Shown here piece by piece: positions 45,196 through 52,439 of a stretch of DNA of 52,439 nucleotides. This DNA comes from Betaproteobacteria bacterium (lineage in GTDB: Bacteria > Pseudomonadota > Gammaproteobacteria > Burkholderiales > Casimicrobiaceae). Under the pieces are notes generated by a model, which did no database searches, had not been told where the DNA came from, and worked only from the letters and a program-made list of their open reading frames with translations. Position numbers and translations under genes: made by a program. The stretch covers positions 1 through 52,439 of the forward strand of contig JAOUIA010000023.1 of NCBI GenBank assembly GCA_029884335.1. Direction: 5' to 3'. The first letter of the stretch is position 1. Each line of letters starts with the position of its first letter.

Positions 45196-45208
45196 GCGAG
45201 GAAGGCCG

Positions 45209-45817
45209 ATGACCGACTTCCCCAGCCGTCGCGCGCTCGACCGTGCCGTCGCGTGGATGCCGGTCCTGCTGCTCGCAGGCCTTGCCGCGCTCACCTGGTG
45301 GCTCGACTCGCAGGTGCAGGACGCCGGCCCGCGGCGCGACGGCAACGCGCGGCACGACCCCGACCTGTTCGCGGAGGACGTGCGCGGCGTGGAGCTCGAC
45401 GAGGCCGGGCGCGCGGTGCAGACGCTCGCGGCGGCGCGCGCGCGCCACTACCCCGACGACGGCACCGTCGAGTTCGACGACCCGCGCTTCGTGATGACGC
45501 AGCCCGACCGGCCGAAGTTCACGGTCCGGGCGGACCGGGCGCGCGTGTCCGGCGACCGCGAGCGCGCGTTCTTCGAAGGCAACGTCCGGGCCGCGCGCGC
45601 GGCCGAGAAGGTCGCCGACGGCGCCGGGCCCGTGGAGCTCGCCACCGAGTACCTCGAGGTGATCCCGAAGCGCGACCGCGCCGTGACGGACCGGCCGGTG
45701 ACGATCACCGAGCCGCGTGGCATCATTCGTGCCACCGGTCTCGTGCTCGACAACGCGACGAAGACCGCGACGCTGCGCTCCGAGGTCCGGGGCACGTTTT
45801 CGCCGCCTGCCCGCTGA
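45209..45817 (+). CDS. lptC: LPS export protein LptC
   Basis: 202 residues: one N-terminal membrane helix (AWMPVLLLAGLAALTWWL, about 15-32) followed by the periplasmic beta-jellyroll with PDLFAEDVRGVELDEAGR and TVEFDDPRFVMTQPDRP. It passes LPS from the LptBFG transporter to LptA. It starts 13 bases after kdsC, with GAGGAAGG as ribosome site. Confidence 0.9.
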   Translation: MTDFPSRRALDRAVAWMPVLLLAGLAALTWWLDSQVQDAGPRRDGNARHDPDLFAEDVRGVELDEAGRAVQTLAAARARHYPDDGTVEFDDPRFVMTQPDRPKFTVRADRARVSGDRERAFFEGNVRAARAAEKVADGAGPVELATEYLEVIPKRDRAVTDRPVTITEPRGIIRATGLVLDNATKTATLRSEVRGTFSPPAR

Positions 45818-45827
45818 ACGCCGCCTC

Positions 45828-46474
45828 ATGCCGACGCCGACCGCACTCGCCCTCGTCCTCGCACTGACGCTCGCCGCCGCCGCACCGGCGATCGCGCAGC
45901 GCGACGACAAGAGCCAGCCGGTCAACTTCAGCGCCGACACGGGCGAGGTCAACTACCAGACGAAGGTGGGCAACCTGTCGGGCAACGTCGTCATCACGCA
46001 GGGCACGATGACGATCCGCGCCGACCGCATCACGTTCAAGCAGAACGGGGACAACTCGATCTCGGCCACCGCGCACGGCAACCCGATCGCGTTCCGCCAG
46101 AAGCGCGACGGCAGCGACGAGTACTTCGAGGGCTTCGCGCAGCGCGCCGAGTACGACGGCGAAAAGGAGACGCTCGAGCTCTTCGACCGCGCGCTGCTCA
46201 AGCGCGGCACGGACGAGATCCGCAGCAACTACATCTCGTACAACACGCGCAGCGAGCAGTTCCGCGCCGAGGGGCGCCCGGACGCCGCGGGCGTCCCGGC
46301 GAACGCCGGGCCGGGGGCGCGCGTGCGCGGCGTGTTCCAGCCGAAGAGCGAGGAGAAGGCCGGCGGCGACGGCAAGGACAAGGACGCGAAGGCCGCGGCT
46401 CCGGCGAAGCCCGCGCCGAAGGCCGGCCCGCTTCCGCTCAAGCGCTCGGGCGAGATCGCTCCGAAGGCCGCGAA

Positions 46475-46478
<4 letters not shown>
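45828..46478 (+). CDS. lptA: LPS periplasmic bridge protein LptA
   Basis: 216 residues with a signal peptide (residues 1-23, cut after AIA-Q). The OstA-like beta-jellyroll includes [37 protein letters not shown] and [14 protein letters not shown]. The C-terminal 45 residues are an Ala/Lys/Pro-rich tail, longer than in Escherichia coli. LptA forms the bridge carrying LPS to the outer membrane. Stop and lptB start overlap (GTGA). Confidence 0.95.
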
Positions 46479-47224
<746 letters not shown>

Positions 47225-47225
47225 A

Positions 47226-47411
47226 AGTCGCGGAAGGGTGTGAAGGGAGCAGGACCGCTGCACGGCGCGCGTTGTTTCGTGCCTTTGCCGGCGAGCGTCC
47301 GCCGGGCCGCCCCAAGGACGCTCGCCTGACCATCGACGCGATGCAAATGGCGCGACGCCGACCTCCCGACTGCCACCGCCAGCGCGGACGCCTCTCGCAT
47401 CGAATACCGTG
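47226..47411 (+). repeat. 186-bp structured intergenic element, copy D
   Basis: The most diverged copy; still aligns without gaps to the other three. Hairpin I is a perfect ten-pair stem (GCGAGCGTCC with GGACGCTCGC) in which pair 73-93 is T-A, where copies A and B have C-G, a compensating double change. It fills the whole lptB-rpoN gap. The ATG is missing, an in-frame TGA occurs at codon 6, and the position of the TAG stop in the other copies is here the GTG start codon of rpoN. Confidence 0.82.
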
Positions 47412-48881
47412 AAACAGACGCTCCAGCTCAAGCTCTCGCAGCACCTCACGCTGACGCCGCAGCTGCAGCAGTCGATCCGCCTGCTGCAGCTGTCCACGCT
47501 CGAGCTCAACGCCGAGGTCGAGCGCATCCTGCAGGAGAACCCGCTGCTGGAGAAGGACGAGGCCGAGGGCGAGGAGGAGCCGCTGCCGCCCGAGGCGCTG
47601 CTCGTCGCGCGCGAGCGCGCGGCGGAAGCCGAGGCCGAGGCGCGCTCCGGCGCGGGGGACGACGAGCCCGACGAGCGCCCGCTCGACGTCACGCAGGCGG
47701 CCGACCCCTCCGACGTGGCCGACTACTCGGGCGGCGAGTCCGACTGGGGCGGCGGCGCCCCGCCCGAGGACGACGACTTCTACCCGCAGCAGGCGGCGGC
47801 GTCGACGCTGCGCGAGCACCTGATCGCGCAGCTCGGCACGCTGAGCCTCCCGCTGCGCGACCGCCAGATCGTGCTGGCGCTGATCGACGCGCTCAACGAG
47901 GACGGCTACCTCGCCTCGCCGCTCGAGGAGCTCCTCGAGATGTTCCCGTCCGAGCTCGGGATCGGCGAGGACGACCTCAAGATCGCGCTCAACTTCGTGC
48001 AGAGCTTCGAGCCGGCGGGCGTGGGCGCACGCGACTGCTCCGAGTGCCTGCGGCTGCAGCTGCGCGCGATGCCGGAGGAGACGCCGTGGCGCCCCGAGGC
48101 GCTCGCGGTGGTCGACGGGCACCTCGCGCTGCTCGCCAACCGCGACTTCACGCGCCTCAAGCGCCTGCTGCACGTCGACGACGCCGGCGTGCGCGGCGTA
48201 CGCGACCTGGTGCGCAGCCTGAACCCGCGGCCGGGCGCCCAGTTCGCGCGCACCGAGGCGAACTACATCGTGCCCGACGTCGTCGTGCGCAAGGTGCGCA
48301 ACCAGTGGACGGCCAGCCTCAACGAGGCGGCGATGCCGAAGCTGCGCCTCAACCGCATCTACGCCGACATCCTCACGCGCAACCGCGAGGCGTCGAACCA
48401 GCAGCTCTCCGCGCAGCTGCAGGAGGCGAAGTGGCTGATCCGCAACGTGCAGCAGCGCTTCGAGACGATCCTGCGCGTGGCGCAGGCGATCGTCGAGCGG
48501 CAGCGCCGCTTCTTCGAGCACGGCGAGGTGGCGATGCGGCCGATGGTGCTGCGCGAGATCGCCGACATGCTCGACCTGCACGAGTCGACGATTTCGCGCG
48601 TCACCACGCAGAAGTACATGCTGACGCCGCGCGGCACCTACGAGCTCAAGTACTTCTTCGGCAGCCACGTCGCGACCGACACCGGCGGGGCGGCCTCCGC
48701 CACCGCCATCCGCGCGCTCATCAAGCAGCTGATCGGCGCCGAGAACCCGCGCGCGCCGCTCACCGACAGCCGCATCGCCGAGGTGCTCGGCGAGCAGGGC
48801 ATCCTGGTCGCGCGGCGCACGATCGCCAAGTACCGCGAGGCGCTGCAGATCCCGCCCGTCAACATGCGCAAGGCGCCTTGA
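47409..48881 (+). CDS. rpoN: RNA polymerase sigma-54 factor RpoN
   Basis: 490 residues, GTG start giving VKQTLQLKLSQHLTLTPQLQQ, the Gln/Leu-rich activator-contact region I (1-50). An acidic region II follows (about 55-125). The core-binding domain comes next, then the helix-turn-helix and the RpoN box ARRTIAKYREAL near 470-481 that reads the -24 element. It directs nitrogen, motility and similar regulons. No Shine-Dalgarno is visible since the upstream bases belong to repeat copy D. hpf and ptsN follow, as is typical. Confidence 0.97.
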   Translation: MKQTLQLKLSQHLTLTPQLQQSIRLLQLSTLELNAEVERILQENPLLEKDEAEGEEEPLPPEALLVARERAAEAEAEARSGAGDDEPDERPLDVTQAADPSDVADYSGGESDWGGGAPPEDDDFYPQQAAASTLREHLIAQLGTLSLPLRDRQIVLALIDALNEDGYLASPLEELLEMFPSELGIGEDDLKIALNFVQSFEPAGVGARDCSECLRLQLRAMPEETPWRPEALAVVDGHLALLANRDFTRLKRLLHVDDAGVRGVRDLVRSLNPRPGAQFARTEANYIVPDVVVRKVRNQWTASLNEAAMPKLRLNRIYADILTRNREASNQQLSAQLQEAKWLIRNVQQRFETILRVAQAIVERQRRFFEHGEVAMRPMVLREIADMLDLHESTISRVTTQKYMLTPRGTYELKYFFGSHVATDTGGAASATAIRALIKQLIGAENPRAPLTDSRIAEVLGEQGILVARRTIAKYREALQIPPVNMRKAP

Positions 48882-49053
48882 GCGCAGGCGGCATCCGCCG
48901 GCCGCCCGGCGGAAGCGCCGCGGCCTTGCCGCGGTGCGCGCAAACGGCGACACTTGAGCTTGCAGCGACACCCGATCCACCGCGGGACGTTCGACAGCGC
49001 CCCGCACCGCAGGCCGCCGCGGAAGAGCGGTCCCCGCCCGAAGGAGCCCCTCG

Positions 49054-49392
49054 ATGAACCTGACGCTCACCGGACACCAGCTCGAAGTCACGCCCGCGAT
49101 CCGCGCGTACGTGATCGGCAAGCTGGAGCGCATCACCCGCCACTTCGACCACGTGATCGACGTGGCGGTCGTGCTGTCGGTGGACAAGCTCAGGCACGTG
49201 GCGGAGGCGAACGTGCACGTGCGCGGCAAGGACCTGCACGCCGAGTCGGTCGAGGACGACATGTACGCGGCGATCGACGCGCTGGTCGACAAGCTCGACC
49301 GCATGGTGCTCAAGCACAAGGAGATCCGCGCCGATCACCGCCCGGTGACCGGCGCGCCGCGCCGCGCCGCGGGCGCCGGCGGAGCCGAGTAG
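49054..49392 (+). CDS. hpf: Ribosome hibernation promoting factor, short form (HPF)
   Basis: 112 residues: MNLTLTGHQLEVTPAIRAYVIGKLERITRHFDHVIDV and the second half with HVRGKDLHAESVEDDMYAAIDALVDKLDRMVLKHK, the classic sigma-54 modulation fold. It lacks the long C-terminal dimer domain, so a separate RMF-like partner would be needed for 100S ribosomes. GAAGGAG lies eight bases before the ATG. It follows rpoN by 172 bases. Confidence 0.95.
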   Translation: MNLTLTGHQLEVTPAIRAYVIGKLERITRHFDHVIDVAVVLSVDKLRHVAEANVHVRGKDLHAESVEDDMYAAIDALVDKLDRMVLKHKEIRADHRPVTGAPRRAAGAGGAE

Positions 49393-49397
49393 CGGGC

Positions 49398-49403
49398 TAT
49401 AAT
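49398..49403 (+). promoter_or_regulatory. Candidate -10 (TATAAT) for ptsN
   Basis: A perfect TATAAT six bases after the hpf stop. The predicted leader to ptsN (about 60 bases) is extremely GC-rich and contains CGCGGGC...GCCCGCG, a seven-pair hairpin, close to the start codon. No clear -35. Confidence 0.4.
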
Positions 49404-49471
49404 CCGCGCGCCGCGCCCACCCCGGCGCGGGCGACCGGCCCGCGGGCGCCGGCCCGCGCTGCCCCCTGCGG

Positions 49472-49930
49472 ATGAACCAGATCGTCGACCTCCTGCCCGT
49501 CGCCAACGTCGCGCTCGACGTCGACGCGACGACGAAGTCGCGCCTGTTCGAGGCCGTGGCCGCGCTGTTCGAGCGCGACACCGGGCTGCCGGCCGCGACG
49601 ATCGTCGCCGCGCTCGCCGCGCGCGAGAAGCTGGGCTCGACGGGCCTGGGCCAGGGCATCGCGATCCCGCACGGCCGCCTCAAGGGGCTCGCCGAGGCGC
49701 GCGGCGCGTTCGTGCGCCTCGCCGCGCCGATCGCCTTCGACGCGCCCGACGCCCGTCCCGTGTCGCAGGTGTTCGTCCTGCTCGTGCCGGAGCACGCGAC
49801 CGACCGGCACCTGCAGATCCTCTCGGAGCTCGCGCAGATGTTCTCCGAGCGCGCGTTCCGCGAATCCCTGGCGGCCGCCGCCGACGGCGCGCAGGTGCAC
49901 GCGCTGATCCGCGACTGGCAGCCCGACTAG
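49472..49930 (+). CDS. ptsN: Nitrogen PTS enzyme IIA (PtsN)
   Basis: 152 residues of the mannitol/fructose IIA fold. The phosphorylated His is residue 67 in GQGIAIPHGRL. AAREKLGSTGLG precedes it as usual. It receives phosphate from the nitrogen PTS chain and regulates potassium transport, phosphate sensing and other processes rather than moving sugar. The surrounding rpoN-hpf-ptsN-hprK-rapZ order is the standard control block. Confidence 0.95.
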   Translation: MNQIVDLLPVANVALDVDATTKSRLFEAVAALFERDTGLPAATIVAALAAREKLGSTGLGQGIAIPHGRLKGLAEARGAFVRLAAPIAFDAPDARPVSQVFVLLVPEHATDRHLQILSELAQMFSERAFRESLAAAADGAQVHALIRDWQPD

Positions 49931-49960
49931 CGAATCCCGGCGCGACGAGAGAGAAGTAGG

Positions 49961-50914
49961 ATGCGCCAGGTCAGCATCGAGCGGCTGTTCGCCGACAACC
50001 GCGACAAGCTCTCGCTCGCCTGGCGGGGCGGCCGGCAGGGCGGCAACCGCGTGCTCACCGGCGAGCAGGCGCTCAAGCCGACCATCGGGCAGGTCGGCCA
50101 CATGAACTTCATCCACCCGTTCCGGGTGCAGATCCTCGGCGCGGCGGAGATCGCCTGGCTCGCCCCGCTCGCGCCCGAGGCGCTGCGCAAGGCGATCGAC
50201 GACCTCTTCACGCCCGAGCTGGTGGCGATCGCCGTGGCCAACGGCGAGACGCCGCCGCCCTACCTCGTCGAGCACTGCAACGCGAGCCACGTCGCGCTGT
50301 TCACCTCGACGCAGCCCTCGCCGCACCTCGTCGACGTGTTCCGCTACTACCTCGCGCGCGTGCTCGCCGAGTCGACCACGCTGCACGGCGTGTTCCTCGA
50401 CGTGCTCGAGCTCGGCGTGCTGATCACCGGCGCCTCGGCGATCGGCAAGAGCGAGCTGGCGCTCGAGCTCATCTCGCGCGGCAACGGGCTCGTCGCCGAC
50501 GACATCGTCGAGCTGCACCGCATCTCGCCGGACACCGTCGAGGGGCGCTGCCCCGAGGTGCTGAAGGACTTCCTCGAGGTGCGCGGCATCGGCGTGCTCA
50601 ACATCCGGACGATCTTCGGCGAGACGGCGATCCGCCCGCGCAAGCTGCTGCGGCTGATCGTCCACCTCGAGGACCACAGCCACGAGTCGTTCTCCGAGCT
50701 CGACCGCCTGAAGGTCGACGCGACCTACCAGGAGGTGCTCGGCGTGCCGATCCGGCGCGTGACGATCCCCGTCGCGGCCGGGCGCAACCTCGCCGTGCTC
50801 GTCGAGGCGGCGGTGCGCAACTTCGTGCTCAACCAGCGCGGCATCGACAGCACGAAGGAGTTCATCGAGCGCCAGCAGCGGCTGATGGACTCCGGCGGGG
50901 ACGGCGTGCGCTGA
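49961..50914 (+). CDS. hprK: HPr kinase/phosphorylase HprK
   Basis: 317 residues. Walker A is GASAIGKSE (157-165), slightly unlike the commoner GxSGxGKS. VEVRGIGVLNI-like LEVRGIGVLNIRTIFG and the C-terminal VPIRRVTIPVAAGRNLAVLVEAAVRN are the family blocks. It phosphorylates or dephosphorylates a Ser of HPr-type proteins according to cell energy state. Starts 30 bases after ptsN; rapZ follows after seven bases. Confidence 0.95.
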   Translation: MRQVSIERLFADNRDKLSLAWRGGRQGGNRVLTGEQALKPTIGQVGHMNFIHPFRVQILGAAEIAWLAPLAPEALRKAIDDLFTPELVAIAVANGETPPPYLVEHCNASHVALFTSTQPSPHLVDVFRYYLARVLAESTTLHGVFLDVLELGVLITGASAIGKSELALELISRGNGLVADDIVELHRISPDTVEGRCPEVLKDFLEVRGIGVLNIRTIFGETAIRPRKLLRLIVHLEDHSHESFSELDRLKVDATYQEVLGVPIRRVTIPVAAGRNLAVLVEAAVRNFVLNQRGIDSTKEFIERQQRLMDSGGDGVR

Positions 50915-50921
50915 CCGCGCC

Positions 50922-51788
50922 ATGGACCTGATCCTGGTCGGCGGGCTGGCGGGCTCGGGCAAGAGCGTGGCGCTCGCGGCCCTCGAGGACTGCGGCTACT
51001 ACGCGGCGGGCAACCTGCCGGTGTCGCTGATCGCCCCGACCGCGGAGTACCTGTGCGACTCGGGGCAGGAGCACGTCGCGATGACCGTCGACCTGCGCAT
51101 CGGCGAAGGCGCGGCGGGGCTGCCGTCGGCGATCGAGCGCCTGCGCGCGGCCGGGCGCAGCGTGCGCCTGCTCGTGCTCGACGCGAAGACCGACACGCTG
51201 GTCAAGCGCTTCTCGGAGACGCGCCGCCGCCACCCGCTGTCCGGCGGGACGCGCACGCTGACCGAGGCGATCGAGCACGAGCGCGCGTTGCTCGACGAGG
51301 CGCGCGAGCTCGGCTACGTGTTCGACACCAGCGACCTGCCCGCGGCGGCGCTGCGCGCGTGGATCAAGGACTTCGTGAGCGTGGACCCCTCGCGCCTCAC
51401 GCTGCTGTTCGAGTCGTTCGGATTCAAGCACGGCGTGCCGCTCGACGCCGACCTCGTGTTCGACGTGCGCTGCCTGCCCAATCCGCATTACGAGCCGCTG
51501 CTCGCGCCGCTCACCGGCCGCGACGCAGCAGTCGTCGCCTTCCTCGAGGCGCTGCCCGAAGTCGAGCGCATGTACGGGGACGTCTACCACTTCGTGGCGA
51601 GCTGGCTGCCCGACTACGCGCGCGACAACCGCAATTACCTGACGGTGGCGATCGGCTGCACCGGGGGGCGCCACCGCTCGGTCTACCTCGTCGAGCGGCT
51701 CGCGCGGGCCTTCGAGTCGCGCTACCAGGTGCTGCGGCGGCACCGCGAGATCGGCTCCGGCGCGGAGCCGGCAGGCGCACCGGCGTGA
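50922..51788 (+). CDS. rapZ: RNase adapter protein RapZ
   Basis: 288 residues: Walker A GGLAGSGKS (7-15), then DCGYYAAGNLP, Walker B LVLDAKTD, and the C-terminal RNA-binding domain with SFGFKHGVPLDADLVFDVRCLPNPHY and IGCTGGRHRSVYLVERLA. In enterics it guides RNase E to the sRNA GlmZ and so sets amino-sugar synthesis; the target here is unknown. Its TGA overlaps the ubiX GTG. Confidence 0.95.
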   Translation: MDLILVGGLAGSGKSVALAALEDCGYYAAGNLPVSLIAPTAEYLCDSGQEHVAMTVDLRIGEGAAGLPSAIERLRAAGRSVRLLVLDAKTDTLVKRFSETRRRHPLSGGTRTLTEAIEHERALLDEARELGYVFDTSDLPAAALRAWIKDFVSVDPSRLTLLFESFGFKHGVPLDADLVFDVRCLPNPHYEPLLAPLTGRDAAVVAFLEALPEVERMYGDVYHFVASWLPDYARDNRNYLTVAIGCTGGRHRSVYLVERLARAFESRYQVLRRHREIGSGAEPAGAPA

Positions 51789-52423
51789 CGCGGCGCACGA
51801 TCACGCTGGCGCTGACCGGCGCCTCGGGCATGGCCTACGGGCTGCGGCTGCTCGAGTGCCTGCTCGCGGCAGGCTCGCGCGTGTACCTGCTCTACTCGCC
51901 CGCCGCGCAGATCGTCGCGAAGCAGGAGTGCGGCCTCGTGCTCCCGGCGCAGCCGCGCGAGGCGGAGCGCGTGCTCGGCGAGCGCTTCGCGGCCGCGGCG
52001 GGGCAGCTCGCGGTGTTCGGCCGCGAGGACTGGATGGCGCCGATCGCCTCGGGCTCCAATCCCTCCGATGCGATGGTCGTCTGCCCGTGCACGATGGGAA
52101 CCGTCGGCGCGATCGCGGCGGGACTCGCCGACAACCTGATCGAGCGCGCGGCCGACGTCATGCTGAAGGAGCGCAAGCCGCTCGTGCTGGTGCCGCGCGA
52201 GACGCCGCTCTCGCTGATCCACCTCGAGAACCTCGCCGCGCTGGCGCGCGCCGGCGCGGTGATCCTGCCGCCCTCGCCCGGCTTCTACCACCAGCCGCGC
52301 AGCGTCGAGGACCTCGTCGACTTCGTCGTCGCGCGCGTCCTCGACCTCTGCGGCGTCGCGCACTCGCTGGGGCCCCGCTGGGGCGGGGAGCGCATCGCGC
52401 CGCCGCCCGGAACGCGGGCGTGA
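51785..52423 (+). CDS. ubiX: Flavin prenyltransferase UbiX
   Basis: 212 residues from GTG 51785, overlapping the rapZ stop (GTGA). LALTGASGMAYGLRLLECLL is the FMN-binding start. MAPIASGSNPSDAMVVCPCTMGTVGAIAAGLADNLIERAADVMLKERKPLVLVPRETPLSLIHLENL is the strongly conserved core. It makes prenyl-FMN for UbiD decarboxylases in ubiquinone synthesis. The usual ubiD partner is not in the window. Confidence 0.95.
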   Translation: MTRRTITLALTGASGMAYGLRLLECLLAAGSRVYLLYSPAAQIVAKQECGLVLPAQPREAERVLGERFAAAAGQLAVFGREDWMAPIASGSNPSDAMVVCPCTMGTVGAIAAGLADNLIERAADVMLKERKPLVLVPRETPLSLIHLENLAALARAGAVILPPSPGFYHQPRSVEDLVDFVVARVLDLCGVAHSLGPRWGGERIAPPPGTRA

Positions 52424-52439
52424 GCCCGAAGCGCCGCCC

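Overview
This window is a very GC-rich chromosome segment from a betaproteobacterium, most likely of the order Burkholderiales. Three things point there: the gene orders folK-dNK-panB-panC, hisG-hisD-hisC-hisB-hisH-hisA-hisF-hisI-hisE-hit-tatABC-degP-petABC-sspA-sspB and kdsD-kdsC-lptC-lptA-lptB-rpoN-hpf-ptsN-hprK-rapZ; a TctC/Bug-type periplasmic binding protein; and the short form of HisG. No genus can be named from the sequence alone. I see no rRNA, CRISPR array, phage or complete insertion sequence.

Layout. 1-2750: end of folK, a deoxynucleoside kinase and the pantothenate genes panB and panC. 2751-5940: a hairpin-rich spacer, a Bug-family binding protein, an EamA exporter and an unidentified protein. 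5941-10540: an accessory island of lower GC and lower gene density. It holds three short overlapping exported ORFs, a secreted FG-GAP-like protein, an unusual Fe-S protein and a fragment of an XRE regulator. 10543-21347: a second EamA exporter, an alpha/beta hydrolase, a small lipoprotein, dnaE, an MFS transporter, an acyl-CoA ligase, an SDR and two proteins of unknown function. 21615-26326: tRNA-Thr, sspB, sspA and the bc1 complex petABC, all on the minus strand. 26728-37865: a DegP/DegS-like protease, then tatCBA, a HIT protein, the histidine operon and queF on the minus strand. 37868-43496: murA, a BolA protein, a two-gene ABC exporter and a Kef antiporter. 43640-52423: a tightly packed plus-strand run for KDO synthesis and LPS transport (kdsD, kdsC, lptCAB), then rpoN, hpf, ptsN, hprK, rapZ and ubiX.

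How the genes work together. The core is housekeeping: envelope building (murA, kdsDC, lptABC), respiration (petABC, whose Rieske subunit carries a twin-arginine signal and lies near tatABC), histidine synthesis in one transcript, and the sigma-54/nitrogen-PTS control block.

Most notable observation. Four copies of a 186-bp intergenic element align without a gap (17439-17624 and 23325-23510 on minus; 26534-26719 and 47226-47411 on plus). The copies form conserved stems with at least two compensatory base changes. Three of the four end 0-21 bases before the start codon of a stress or global-regulation gene (sspA, the DegP-like protease, rpoN), always in the sense orientation, so they look like 5'-leader RNA elements. 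The second is a small operon-like stack of exported peptides at 6302-7043, whose last member carries a duplicated Cys-X14-Cys motif rich in Gly and Asp.
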